Below, piece after piece: positions 16,957 to 26,084 of a DNA stretch of 64,000 nucleotides. The notes under the pieces were generated by a model, which was not told where the DNA came from, made no database searches, and saw only the letters and a list, made by a program, of their open reading frames with translations. Origin of the DNA: Anaerorhabdus furcosa (GTDB taxonomy: Bacteria > Bacillota_I > Bacilli_A > Erysipelotrichales > Erysipelotrichaceae). The stretch spans positions 62,001 to 126,000 of the forward strand of contig NZ_FUWY01000001.1 of assembly GCF_900167375.1 (NCBI RefSeq), written 5' to 3'. Made by a program: the position numbers and the translations under genes. Position 1 is the first letter of the stretch; each line of letters opens with the position of its first letter.

Positions 16957-17883
16957 TTATTTGCTCCAGCGAACAAATTCATCATCTGTTGCTAAAACAG
17001 AATGAGTTGGAGTTAGTTGAAACAATTTGCCTTTTGTATAATCAACGCCCTCTTTCTCCATATCATAGACCATCGCTACACGTTTCTTCTCAACCACAGG
17101 ATTTGGATGAGGAATCGCTGACAACAAAGATTTCGTATACGGGTGGATTGGGTTGTGAAATATCTCGTCAGTTGTTCCAGTTTCCACGATGTGACCAAGA
17201 TGCATAACACCTATTCGGTTGCTAATGTATTTGACCATGGATAAGTCATGGGCTATGAATAAATAAGTAGTACCTAATTCATCTTGTAAATCCTTCATTA
17301 GATTAACTACTTGGGCTTGAATTGATACATCGAGTGCTGATATTGCTTCATCTGCAATAACTAATTTAGGATTCATAATTAATGCTCTAGCGATACCAAT
17401 ACGTTGACGTTGACCACCTGAAAATTGATGTGGGAAACGAGTTGCATGCTCTTTTGACAAACCAACACGCTCTAGAATTCGATCTACTTTTTCATCTAGG
17501 TCTGCTTTATCTTTATAAAGATGATGTATTTCCAATCCTTGTGCTATAATTTCTTTTACTTTTTTTCTTGGGTTAAGACAAGCCATAGGATCTTGAAATA
17601 TCATTTGCATGTTAGTACGCAAATATTTTTCATCTTCTTTTGATAACTTACCACTAACTTTACGTCCATCAAAAACTACTTCGCCATCAGTTGGTGTGTA
17701 TAAGCGAATAATAGATCGTCCAGTTGTTGATTTACCAGAACCTGATTCACCTACTAATCCATATGTTTCACCAGGATAAATATCGAAACTAATTCCATCA
17801 ACTGCCTTTGTTGTATATTTTCTACTAATTTTAAAATGTTGTTTTAAGTTTTTTACTTGAAGTAAAGGAGCACGGTTATCCAT
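16957..17883 (-). CDS. oppF: Oligopeptide ABC transporter ATP-binding protein OppF
   Basis: 308 residues. Walker A GESGSGKST (about 43-51), FQDPMACLNPRKK Q-loop, FSGGQRQRIGIARAL signature and LVIADEAISALD Walker B are present, then the H-loop in IAHDLSMV. The C-terminal IPHPNP and ATDDEF region is the Opp/Dpp extension. It powers peptide import with OppD. The 8-base overlap with oppD implies coupled translation. The gene is last in oppABCDF and closes at a terminator. Confidence 0.92.
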   Translation of the reverse strand: MDNRAPLLQVKNLKQHFKISRKYTTKAVDGISFDIYPGETYGLVGESGSGKSTTGRSIIRLYTPTDGEVVFDGRKVSGKLSKEDEKYLRTNMQMIFQDPMACLNPRKKVKEIIAQGLEIHHLYKDKADLDEKVDRILERVGLSKEHATRFPHQFSGGQRQRIGIARALIMNPKLVIADEAISALDVSIQAQVVNLMKDLQDELGTTYLFIAHDLSMVKYISNRIGVMHLGHIVETGTTDEIFHNPIHPYTKSLLSAIPHPNPVVEKKRVAMVYDMEKEGVDYTKGKLFQLTPTHSVLATDDEFVRWSK

Positions 17884-18973
17884 TCGCTAAATCCTCCTTT
17901 TTCATTTTTTCAATTCTTATTCTTAATTGCTCTGGCATACTCACTTTAGGTGCACGTGGATCGCAAAGCCAACTACATACACGATGTTGTCCACCTACAT
18001 CAAAGATGGGTGGTTCCTCCTCAAAATCAATTTTTAAAGCAAATGGATTTCTTGGAGCAAATGCATCGCCACTAATCTTCTCTAATAAGTTTGGTGGTGA
18101 TCCAGGAATCGCAAACAAGCGATGACTATCCGTATCAACATCTGGCATACTACTTAATAACCCCCATGTATATGGATGACGTGGATCATAGAAAATCTCA
18201 TTTATATTTCCTTTTTCAACAATCTTTCCGGCATACATAACCGCAACATAATCCGCTACTTTTGCAACAACTCCTAAATCATGTGTAATGTAAATAACAG
18301 AAATTCCTTTTTCAGCTTGAACCGTTTTAATAAGCTCAAGAATTTTAGCTTGAATTGTAACATCAAGTGCAGTCGTTGGTTCATCACAAATTAAGATATC
18401 TGGATTACATGATAAAGCAATCGCAATTACCACACGTTGTCTCATACCACCAGATAATTGGTGTGGATATTGGTTAATTCTTTTCTCTGGTGATTCAATA
18501 CCAACATAAGTTAATAAGTTAAGTGCTCTTTCTTTTGCTTCAGCATGCGATATTTTCTCATGTTCAATCATTCCTTCCATGATTTGTTTTCCAATCGTCA
18601 TGGTTGGATCAAGTGATGTCATTGGATCTTGGAATACCATCGCAATTTTCTTACCACAAATTTGATAACGAATTTGCTTTGGACTCATTTTTACTAAATC
18701 AACTGATTTTTCTTCACCATGAGCATCTTTATAATTAAAGATGATTGATCCTTCATCAATTTTCCCATTACTACTTAAAATACCCATGATTGCTTTTACT
18801 GTTACAGATTTACCTGAACCTGATTCACCTACTATCGCAATTGTTTCTCCTCTAAATAAATCTAGACGAACACCACGAATTGCATTAACAATTCCAGATC
18901 CAGTTTCAAATGAAATACTTAAATCACGAATCGATAAAACACGATCTTTTTTATTTTTCTTTTCAGTCATCAT
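17876..18973 (-). CDS. oppD: Oligopeptide ABC transporter ATP-binding protein OppD
   Basis: 365 residues. GESGSGKSV Walker A, FQDPMTSLDPTM Q-loop, LSGGMRQRVVIAIAL signature, LICDEPTTALDVT Walker B and YITHDLGVVA H-loop are all intact. The C-terminal part has a short cysteine pair (CSWLC near residues 332-336) that in some OppD/DppD proteins helps hold a cluster. GGGGGAATCG precedes the ATG. It starts 10 bases after the oppC stop. Confidence 0.92.
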   Translation of the reverse strand: MMTEKKNKKDRVLSIRDLSISFETGSGIVNAIRGVRLDLFRGETIAIVGESGSGKSVTVKAIMGILSSNGKIDEGSIIFNYKDAHGEEKSVDLVKMSPKQIRYQICGKKIAMVFQDPMTSLDPTMTIGKQIMEGMIEHEKISHAEAKERALNLLTYVGIESPEKRINQYPHQLSGGMRQRVVIAIALSCNPDILICDEPTTALDVTIQAKILELIKTVQAEKGISVIYITHDLGVVAKVADYVAVMYAGKIVEKGNINEIFYDPRHPYTWGLLSSMPDVDTDSHRLFAIPGSPPNLLEKISGDAFAPRNPFALKIDFEEEPPIFDVGGQHRVCSWLCDPRAPKVSMPEQLRIRIEKMKKEDLANG

Positions 18974-18983
18974 CGATTCCCCC

Positions 18984-20000
18984 TTACATCTGCTTCATCT
19001 TTGGATCGAATGCATCACGCAAACCATCCGCAAATAAATTAAGACTTAACATCAATAGTGCAAGTACAATAATTGCACTCATCATCATATGTGGATAGAT
19101 TGTCATTGATTTATACCCTTCAGAAATAAGGGATCCTAAAGATGCCATTGGTGCAGGAACACCTAAACCAACAAATGATAAGAATGCTTCAGTAAAGATT
19201 GCATTTGGAATTGAAAACATACTCATAATGATGATTTGTCCAAATATATTCGGCAGTATATCTTTGAAAATAATCGCAAAGTTTTTAGCACCTAAAGTTT
19301 TTGATGCCAATATAAATTCTTGTTCTTTTAGTTTTAATACTTGAGCTCGAGCAATTCGACTCATTCCTATCCATCCTGTTATCATCAATGCAAAGATAAT
19401 GGATGCAATACCACGTGGTAATACTAATCCTAGCAATGTAACAATAACTAAAGTTGGTATACCATTTAATATTTCAGCTATACGTTGCATAACCATATCA
19501 ATCTTGCCACCAAAATAGCCCGAAATTAATCCATAAACCATCCCTACAAATATATCAATCAATACTGCTGTAACAGCAATGATTAATGAAATACGAGTAC
19601 CTTCCCAAACACGTGTGAAAATATCTCTACCTTGTGTATCAGCACCAAACCAGTAATAAATATCTTGAAATCCTTTTTCAACATAGATATTTTTTCCATG
19701 GAATGTACCATCAAATAGTCCAAAGTTTTCCAAGAAAGGAATACGTGGTGTAAGTGATGCATGCTCAATAATAATCGATTTATATGTATGCCCTGTTAAG
19801 TGAGGTCCAACAATTGCCATAATCACAATTAAAATAATAATGACTGCTCCAATAACAGCTCCTTTATTTTTAATAAAGTGAGACCATACATCTTTAGCAT
19901 AAGAAGAAGTGTTGTATGTTTTATCTATGATCTTTTCATTTGTTTCATGGGCAAATGTAAAATCATCATCTTTAAATTCTATGTCTTTAACTTGTGTCAT
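18984..20000 (-). CDS. oppC: Oligopeptide ABC transporter permease OppC
   Basis: 338 residues with an N-terminal cytoplasmic extension, about six transmembrane helices and an external loop of ~75 residues after the first helix, typical of OppC. The EAA coupling motif is in EFILASKTLGAKNFAIIFKD (near 233-252). It pairs with OppB to form the channel. AGGGAG precedes the ATG and the gene starts one base after oppB ends. Confidence 0.9.
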   Translation of the reverse strand: MTQVKDIEFKDDDFTFAHETNEKIIDKTYNTSSYAKDVWSHFIKNKGAVIGAVIIILIVIMAIVGPHLTGHTYKSIIIEHASLTPRIPFLENFGLFDGTFHGKNIYVEKGFQDIYYWFGADTQGRDIFTRVWEGTRISLIIAVTAVLIDIFVGMVYGLISGYFGGKIDMVMQRIAEILNGIPTLVIVTLLGLVLPRGIASIIFALMITGWIGMSRIARAQVLKLKEQEFILASKTLGAKNFAIIFKDILPNIFGQIIIMSMFSIPNAIFTEAFLSFVGLGVPAPMASLGSLISEGYKSMTIYPHMMMSAIIVLALLMLSLNLFADGLRDAFDPKMKQM

Positions 20001-20001
20001 A

Positions 20002-20937
20002 CTATGCTCCCTTCTTTGCTACTCTAATACGAGGATCAATTACGCCGTATAAGATATCAACAATGAGCATTGTGAAAATATACAACGCTGAATAAATAAA
20101 CGCACATGCAATAACAACATTGTAGTCATTGTTTTGTATCGCAAGAACCATCAATGAACCAAGTCCTGGAATACCAAATATTTTTTCAACTACCATTGAA
20201 CCAGTAAGTAATCCTACTAGCAAAGGTCCCATAACTGTAATAATTGGAATCAATGTATTTCTAAGTGCATGTTTAATAATTAATTTCCATTCTTTAATTC
20301 CTTTTGATTGTGCAAGTTGAACATAATCTGAACCCAATACATCAATCATTTCAGAACGAGTAAAACGGGCTACGTTCGCTATAGTAAAAAGCGACAACGC
20401 AATTGTAGGAAGCACCGATGACTGTTCAGGTATCGCCGGATTATACAAAATTGGAAATAATCCCATTTTGAATCCCACATAGTAAGCAAGTGCCAAGGCA
20501 AAAACGTACGAAGGTACGCTGACACCAATAATGGATATTACCGAACATAGCGTATCTACCCATGTATTATGTTTAATTGCAGCAATAATTCCTAGAACCA
20601 ATCCAACTATACTTCCAAGAATCATGGCTTGTAACCCAATACGAATTGTAACAAAGAAACGATCTACAACCATAGAAGTTACTGCAAAGTTTTTATTTAT
20701 AACATACGAAACACCAAAATCTCCTTTTAACATATTTCCAGCATAATTAAAGAAGCGGACAAAGAAAGGTTGATCTAAACCATATTTTGCATTCAATAGA
20801 ATACGTTGTGCCTCTGTTAATTTTTCATCATTAAAAGGTGATCCGGGCATAAATTCTAACATTAAGAATAAAACAAAGAGAATTACAAATAGTGTCGCTA
20901 AACTTATCAGTATTCTTTTTAATATATATTTACTCAT
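20002..20937 (-). CDS. oppB: Oligopeptide ABC transporter permease OppB
   Basis: 311 residues with six transmembrane helices. The start KYILKRILISLATLFVILF and the EFMPGSPF segment are hallmarks of the Opp/Dpp permease family, and the EAA coupling region is DYVQLAQSKGIKEWKLIIKH near residues 205-224. It forms the translocation pore with OppC. A stem-loop lies between it and oppA. Confidence 0.92.
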   Translation of the reverse strand: MSKYILKRILISLATLFVILFVLFLMLEFMPGSPFNDEKLTEAQRILLNAKYGLDQPFFVRFFNYAGNMLKGDFGVSYVINKNFAVTSMVVDRFFVTIRIGLQAMILGSIVGLVLGIIAAIKHNTWVDTLCSVISIIGVSVPSYVFALALAYYVGFKMGLFPILYNPAIPEQSSVLPTIALSLFTIANVARFTRSEMIDVLGSDYVQLAQSKGIKEWKLIIKHALRNTLIPIITVMGPLLVGLLTGSMVVEKIFGIPGLGSLMVLAIQNNDYNVVIACAFIYSALYIFTMLIVDILYGVIDPRIRVAKKGA

Positions 20938-20967
20938 ATCCCCTATCCCTTTCTTTTAAAGAAGAGA

Positions 20968-20986
20968 GCGAGAGATTCTCTCTCGC
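20968..20986 (-). terminator. Stem-loop between oppA and oppB
   Basis: GCGAGAGA (20968-20975) pairs perfectly with TCTCTCGC (20979-20986) around a 3-base loop. There is no clean T tract on the minus strand. It probably protects the oppA message end or partly terminates it, so that the binding protein is made in excess. Confidence 0.55.
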
Positions 20987-20998
20987 CCTAAACTATTT

Positions 20999-22639
20999 TT
21001 ATTTTCTAGTCATATGACGATAGCTATCAACACCAGCACTATGGAATTCAATTCCTTCTACTGCAGGAGTAATCATCATTGCACCACCATTTTGGTAAAC
21101 TGGAATAACACCAGCATCATCACCAACTAATACTTTTTCAGCTTGCACTAATAAGTCCCAACGAGCTTGAGAATCTTTTGCAGATTCACCTTGAGTCGCT
21201 TCAAGAACTAAATCTTGGTAAGCTTGACTTTCGTATTTACCATAGTTGTTTGATGCACCTACTAAGAATAAATCCAAGTAAGTTTGAGGGTCAGCGTAGT
21301 CTGGTCCCCAACGATGTAATGCAACTTGATATTCACCATTTTGCATCATTTGTAAACGAGTCTTCTTAGGTTTACTGTTTAATGTAACAGTCATACCTGG
21401 ACAATTTGTTTCTAAATTATTTTGGATATATTCAGCAACTGATTTACCTGCTTCAGTATCTTCAAATAATAAGTCAATTGTTACATCTTTACCAAGATCT
21501 GCTTTTGCTTTTTCATAATATTCTTTTGCTTTTGCTGGATCGTATTCAGTAATCTTACCAGCTGTTGCGCGATATTCTTTACCATCAGGTCCTGTAGCTA
21601 ATTCAATTGGAATAATTCCATCAGCTGCTACTGATCCATCTTTTAATACGTTATTCGCAATTGTTTCACGATCAACTGCATACATCATTGCTTTACGTAA
21701 ATTTTGGTTTTGAAGTTCAGGAATATCAAAGTTCAATGACAAGTACCATAAGTAACCTTGTAAACGATTTGTGAATCCCTCTTGATCTTTATAAGCATCA
21801 ACCATTTCACCACTTAATTTAACTACATCTAAATTTCCTGATTGATATTCAAGCATTGCTGATTGAGTATCTTGAATAAATTTAAAGTCGATATCATTTA
21901 CATCAATTGTATCTGCTTTAAAATAATCATTGTTTTTAGTAAATGCATAACTGTTTCCTGGAGTCCAAGCTGTCATTAAGTAAGGTCCATTATAAATCAT
22001 GTTTTGTGGAGTCTTAGCATATTGATCACCTTGAGCTTCATAATACTCTTGGTTTAAAGGAAAGAAACTAGGGAACGCTAGTAATCCAAGTAAGAAATCA
22101 CATGGAGCATCTAGAGTTACTTCTAAAGTCTTATCATCAAGCGCTTTAACACCTAATTCTTCAAGTGGTAATTCACCAGCAGCTACTGCATCAGCATTTT
22201 TCAAAGTAATTGTTGAAAGAATGAATGCATATTCACTTGCTGTAGCTTGATCAATTAGACGTTGCCATCCATATACGAAATCATTTGCTGTTACAGGTGT
22301 ACCATTTGACCATTTTGCATCAGCTAAATGGAAAGTATACACTGTTCCATCTTCATTTATATCCCAACTCTCAGCAATCTCTGGAATCGGCATGTTATTT
22401 TCATCCAATTCAGTTAGTCCAGAGAATACTAAAGTTTGAGCAATAAAGGAAGTTCCATCAGTTGCTAGGTGGTGGTCCATCGTGGACAAATCTGTGTCCG
22501 TAGCAACGACAACTTTGCTATTGCCTGTGCCATCTGTATTCCCACCTTCAGTACCACCGTTAGTTGCTGGTTTAGACGAACATCCTGCAACAAGAGCAAA
22601 TACCAGGGTAGAAACAATCAATAATTTGAGTTTCTTCAT
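20999..22639 (-). CDS. oppA: Oligopeptide-binding lipoprotein OppA
   Basis: 546 residues. A lipoprotein signal ends at the lipobox LVAGC (Cys20), followed by a Gly/Asn/Thr-rich linker. The solute-binding family 5 pattern is clear: IAESWDINEDGTVYTFHLADAKWSNG region (about 86-112), FVYGWQRLIDQA, and late HRWGPDYADPQTYL. It binds peptides outside the membrane for OppBCDF. A GAGGGGG site precedes the ATG, and a consensus promoter plus three operator-like repeats stand upstream. Confidence 0.93.
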   Translation of the reverse strand: MKKLKLLIVSTLVFALVAGCSSKPATNGGTEGGNTDGTGNSKVVVATDTDLSTMDHHLATDGTSFIAQTLVFSGLTELDENNMPIPEIAESWDINEDGTVYTFHLADAKWSNGTPVTANDFVYGWQRLIDQATASEYAFILSTITLKNADAVAAGELPLEELGVKALDDKTLEVTLDAPCDFLLGLLAFPSFFPLNQEYYEAQGDQYAKTPQNMIYNGPYLMTAWTPGNSYAFTKNNDYFKADTIDVNDIDFKFIQDTQSAMLEYQSGNLDVVKLSGEMVDAYKDQEGFTNRLQGYLWYLSLNFDIPELQNQNLRKAMMYAVDRETIANNVLKDGSVAADGIIPIELATGPDGKEYRATAGKITEYDPAKAKEYYEKAKADLGKDVTIDLLFEDTEAGKSVAEYIQNNLETNCPGMTVTLNSKPKKTRLQMMQNGEYQVALHRWGPDYADPQTYLDLFLVGASNNYGKYESQAYQDLVLEATQGESAKDSQARWDLLVQAEKVLVGDDAGVIPVYQNGGAMMITPAVEGIEFHSAGVDSYRHMTRK

Positions 22640-22669
22640 TTTTAAATCCCCCTCTCAAAATATGTTACA

Positions 22670-22698
22670 AGTATAGTTGCATCAAATTCCACTGTCAA
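22670..22698 (-). promoter_or_regulatory. Sigma-A promoter of oppA
   Basis: On the minus strand TTGACA (22698-22693), 17 bases, TATACT (22675-22670), about 30 bases before the oppA start. Confidence 0.88.
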
Positions 22699-22700
22699 GC

Positions 22701-22765
22701 CAAAATGAAACATTTTACATCAAAAATGATAAATTTTACATATTTTTTCATGAAAACTGTTACAT
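22701..22765. repeat. Three imperfect tandem 20-21-base repeats upstream of oppA
   Basis: Copies at about 22701-22720, 22721-22741 and 22746-22765 share a core of ATGAAA or ATGATAAA followed by a T-rich stretch and TTACAT. They sit directly above the -35 element, spaced by about two helical turns. An array of operator sites is the simplest reading. Confidence 0.55.
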
Positions 22766-22781
22766 TCGTTACTAAAATAAA

Positions 22782-22810
22782 AAATCTTACCCCTTTTTTG
22801 AGTAAGATTT
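22782..22810 (-). terminator. Terminator of the pyrophosphatase gene
   Basis: AAATCTTAC (22782-22790) pairs with GTAAGATTT (22802-22810), followed on the minus strand by TTTATTTT. Confidence 0.82.
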
Positions 22811-22816
22811 ATTTTT

Positions 22817-24448
22817 TTACATATTCTTTAACATTGAAGATAGTTTAGGCATAAGTTGTTGCTTCCTTGAAATGATATCATGGTCATAACCAGAATTATC
22901 ATCAAACTGAGTTTCAATAATGTTGCTCATAATATAAGACAATGGTCCGCAGTAGACGAACATTGTTCCTTCTGCCATAACATGTGTAAACATCATAACC
23001 AGCAAATCCAATTTCTTATCTTGCAACTCAACCTCTAGATTTTTCCTAAACTCTGGAAGTATCTTTTGAAGATCTTCTATATTATGATAATTCGTTTGAC
23101 CAATACCTAAGTGATATTTACCAATATCATAACTCTTCAAGTCACGATTCAATATTTGTGAAGGTGTTGCATCTTTTAGAGCCACCGAAGCACTAAGCAT
23201 TTCAATAGCGTATGTTTCAATATTAATATTCGCAAGTTCTGCTAGCCACTTTGCTGTCTTCTTATCTAATTCCGTTGTTGTTGCCGATTTAAAATGCAAG
23301 GTATCCGATATAATTGCACTCAGTAATATTCCTGCCATTTGCTCATTAGGCGTTACATGATTCTCTTGATATAATTGCGAAATGATAGTCGCAGTACATC
23401 CACATCTTTGATTACGATAATAAATAGGATGATCCGTTTCAATGTTACCAATGTGATGATGGTCAATAATTTCTTGAATATCAGCTTCTTCTATATTATT
23501 AATTGCTTGGTTTTTAGCACTATGATCTACTAAGATAAATTTCTTACGACGGTAATTTTGTAAATGATAGCGTGATACTGCCCCTACAATTTTACCCTCA
23601 TCATTCAATACAGGATAACTTCTAAAACGAGTGTTCATCATTTTCTTAGCCACATCATCAACAAATTCATTTTCATTAAATGTCATTGCATGTGGTGTCA
23701 TGATACATTTAATTGGAAATGCTTCATTGATTACTTTCGCTACATTCATTGTATCCCAATCTGTTTGAACAATTGCACAATCACTTGCTTTTGCAAGACG
23801 CAATACACTTTCATCAACATCTTGACCACAAGTAATGATTAAACACTTGGCGCCTGCTTCAATTAATTGTCTTTGCTTAAGAATACCATCTGACATAATG
23901 CAAATACTACGTTCTAGATTATCCTCAAAGTTTTCCATATTAATTAAAGTGATAATGAACACTTTACCACTGAGTTCAAAATCCTTAGCCTGCAATACGA
24001 TTTTACCATTTACAGTCTTTGAAACTGATTCCAAGTTTGTTGAACGCATCAAGTATTCAATCTCTTCTGGCAACATTAATCTTGTCATCGCTAAATTTGA
24101 TGTTGACACAATACCCACAAGATTTTCTGCATCATCAATTACTGCTAAACTACGATTACTAGCTCCAAGCATTTCACTCCAAGCTTCTTTCATTGTGTTG
24201 TATTCATTAATCAAATTAGCATTATCTTTTTCAATATCCATTAATTGACTTCTTGCATCTTTTAACAACAATGGATTTTCTAAGTTAAATTTCTTTAGTA
24301 TAAATTTAGTTTCATCATTTAAAGGACCCAATCTGCATGCGATTGCATCTTCCCCAAGCTCACGCTTTAAATTTGCATAAGCTAGTGCTGAACAAATCGA
24401 ATCAGAATCTGGATTCTTATGACCAACTACATATAGTTTATCGTCCAT
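22817..24448 (-). CDS. Manganese-dependent inorganic pyrophosphatase with CBS and DRTGG domains
   Basis: 543 residues of the DHH family II type. The active-site motifs are GHKNPDSDSI near the N-terminus, DTLHFKS and DHHH in EIIDHHHIGN. Between the first and later catalytic parts are inserted a CBS pair and a DRTGG-like domain (about residues 65-300), which in related enzymes bind AMP, ADP or diadenosine polyphosphates and regulate activity. It hydrolyses pyrophosphate from biosynthesis. The ATG at 24448 follows AAAGGTGA; the in-frame GTG at 24457 is part of that site. Monocistronic. Confidence 0.92.
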   Translation of the reverse strand: MDDKLYVVGHKNPDSDSICSALAYANLKRELGEDAIACRLGPLNDETKFILKKFNLENPLLLKDARSQLMDIEKDNANLINEYNTMKEAWSEMLGASNRSLAVIDDAENLVGIVSTSNLAMTRLMLPEEIEYLMRSTNLESVSKTVNGKIVLQAKDFELSGKVFIITLINMENFEDNLERSICIMSDGILKQRQLIEAGAKCLIITCGQDVDESVLRLAKASDCAIVQTDWDTMNVAKVINEAFPIKCIMTPHAMTFNENEFVDDVAKKMMNTRFRSYPVLNDEGKIVGAVSRYHLQNYRRKKFILVDHSAKNQAINNIEEADIQEIIDHHHIGNIETDHPIYYRNQRCGCTATIISQLYQENHVTPNEQMAGILLSAIISDTLHFKSATTTELDKKTAKWLAELANINIETYAIEMLSASVALKDATPSQILNRDLKSYDIGKYHLGIGQTNYHNIEDLQKILPEFRKNLEVELQDKKLDLLVMMFTHVMAEGTMFVYCGPLSYIMSNIIETQFDDNSGYDHDIISRKQQLMPKLSSMLKNM

Positions 24449-24522
24449 TTCTTTCACCTTTTCTATAGTACATTTATTTTACTTGATTATAGGATCAATT
24501 TCAAATAAAGTAACAAATTCTA

Positions 24523-24551
24523 TTGAAGTTTAATTTTTCACGAGGTACACT
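24523..24551 (+). promoter_or_regulatory. Promoter of azlCD
   Basis: TTGAAG at 24523-24528, 17 bases, TACACT at 24546-24551, 17 bases before the azlC ATG. Confidence 0.65.
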
Positions 24552-24568
24552 AAATCAAGGTGATAGAA

Positions 24569-25270
24569 ATGGAACTATTTAAAAAAGGCATAAAAGATGG
24601 TTTACCCATTGGTTTGGGCTATCTTTCAGTATCTTTTACATTTGGCATGATTGCTACAGCCCAAGGATTATCAACATTTGAAGCAACCTTACTCTCATTA
24701 GCTAATTTAACTTCTGCTGGACAATTTGCAGCAATTCAACTAATGGCAGTTCAAGCACCAGTACTCGAGGTATTCTTAGCTACAATTATTATTAATTTTA
24801 GATATGTATTAATGTCCATCTCACTATCTCAAAAATTGGACTCTAAAATGAAATTACGAGAAAAATGCATTGTAGCATTTGGAAATACAGATGAAATCTA
24901 TGCAGTAGCTCAATCACAAAGTGATCCCAATAAGTTTATCTATATGGTTGGACTCATGACAACTCCCATTATTGGATGGACTTTAGGTACATTCCTTGGG
25001 GGAACATTTAATTCTTTGCTTCCAGCCTCACTTCAATCCGCTTTTTCAATTGCACTCTACGGAATGTTTATCGCAATCATTTTACCTGTTGCAAAAAAGG
25101 TTAAAACTGTTGCGTTTACAATCTTGATTTCAATTGTATTAAGTTCTATGTTTAAATGGATTCCTTTCTTAAATTTTATATCTGATGGATTTTCAATTAT
25201 CATTTGTACTTTAATTGCATCTGCAATTAGTGCAACCTTCTTTCCAGTGGAGGCAAATGAATATGAATAA
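24569..25270 (+). CDS. azlC: Branched-chain amino-acid exporter subunit AzlC
   Basis: 233 residues, several hydrophobic helices. GLPIGLGYLSVSFTFGMIA, LTSAGQFAAIQLM and INFRYVLMSISLS are hallmark AzlC/BrnF blocks. With AzlD it exports branched-chain amino acids or analogues. The ATG at 24569 follows AAGGTGAT; an in-frame GTG at 24560 is inside that site. It overlaps azlD by 8 bases. Confidence 0.9.
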   Translation: MELFKKGIKDGLPIGLGYLSVSFTFGMIATAQGLSTFEATLLSLANLTSAGQFAAIQLMAVQAPVLEVFLATIIINFRYVLMSISLSQKLDSKMKLREKCIVAFGNTDEIYAVAQSQSDPNKFIYMVGLMTTPIIGWTLGTFLGGTFNSLLPASLQSAFSIALYGMFIAIILPVAKKVKTVAFTILISIVLSSMFKWIPFLNFISDGFSIIICTLIASAISATFFPVEANEYE

Positions 25271-25565
25271 TTTTATATTATATTTACTTGTAACTGCAGG
25301 TACAACTTATTTATTAAGAGTTATTCCACTTCTATTTATAAAAGGAAAAATCAAAAATAAATGGTTCTCTAGCTTTTTATTTTATATGCCTTATGCAGTA
25401 TTAAGTGCAATGACATTTCCAGCAATTCTTACATGTACCTCATCCATCTACTCAGCTCTTGCAGGACTAGCCACTGCACTACTTCTTGCTTACAAAGAAA
25501 AAGGACTACTGACAGTAGCCCTAAGTGCTTGTGTTGTTGTTTTTATTGTAGAACGATTTATCTAA
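25263..25565 (+). CDS. azlD: Branched-chain amino-acid exporter small subunit AzlD
   Basis: 100 residues with three or four helices and the AzlD pattern TYLLRVIPLLF near the start and FYMPYAVLSAMTFPAIL in the middle. I use the ATG at 25263, nine bases after GGAGG; another in-frame ATG at 25257 is too close. It overlaps azlC and, at its 3' end, the convergent nitroreductase gene by 8 bases. Confidence 0.88.
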   Translation: MNNFILYLLVTAGTTYLLRVIPLLFIKGKIKNKWFSSFLFYMPYAVLSAMTFPAILTCTSSIYSALAGLATALLLAYKEKGLLTVALSACVVVFIVERFI

Positions 25566-26073
25566 TCACAGAGAATACATTTTGTTTTCTTGTCTTTGCT
25601 TCTGGCAGTTTTCCCGAAGGATAGCCAACAGCTAGCGATCCAACGCATGTGTAACCCTCAGGTACTCCACATGCTTTTTTTAATGCTGCATACTTTGGAT
25701 TATTAAATACATTTTTTGTTGCATGAATCCAACATGTACCTAAATCATTTAAGACTGCTGCATACATCATATTAGACATCGCAAGAACGCAGTCTTCAAC
25801 AGGCGCAATTGCATCATCTTTTGCAAATGCAACAATAACTGTAGGGGCATTATAATAAGGTGATTCTTCAATTCCTGTAGCCAATACCGCTATTTCTTTA
25901 ATTACTTCTTCTTTTTGTATTATAACAAAAAACCATGCTTGTTCATTCATAGCACTTGCTGCAAGTTGAGCAGCACTGCAAAGTTCATGTAAATCAGTAC
26001 TCGATATTTGTCTTGACTCAAAACTTCGAATACTTCTTCGATCTTGAAATAACGCTTTTCTTAAGTCATCCAT
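25558..26073 (-). CDS. Nitroreductase-family FMN protein
   Basis: 171 residues. RRSIRSFESRQIS near residues 12-24 and the C-terminal GSLAVGYPSGKLP segment are typical FMN-binding blocks of the NfsA/NfnB-like family. Small members reduce nitro compounds, quinones or flavins with NAD(P)H; the natural substrate is unknown. It lies 11 bases after the methionine aminopeptidase gene. Confidence 0.85.
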   Translation of the reverse strand: MDDLRKALFQDRRSIRSFESRQISSTDLHELCSAAQLAASAMNEQAWFFVIIQKEEVIKEIAVLATGIEESPYYNAPTVIVAFAKDDAIAPVEDCVLAMSNMMYAAVLNDLGTCWIHATKNVFNNPKYAALKKACGVPEGYTCVGSLAVGYPSGKLPEAKTRKQNVFSVIR

Positions 26074-26084
26074 TTTATGTTCTC

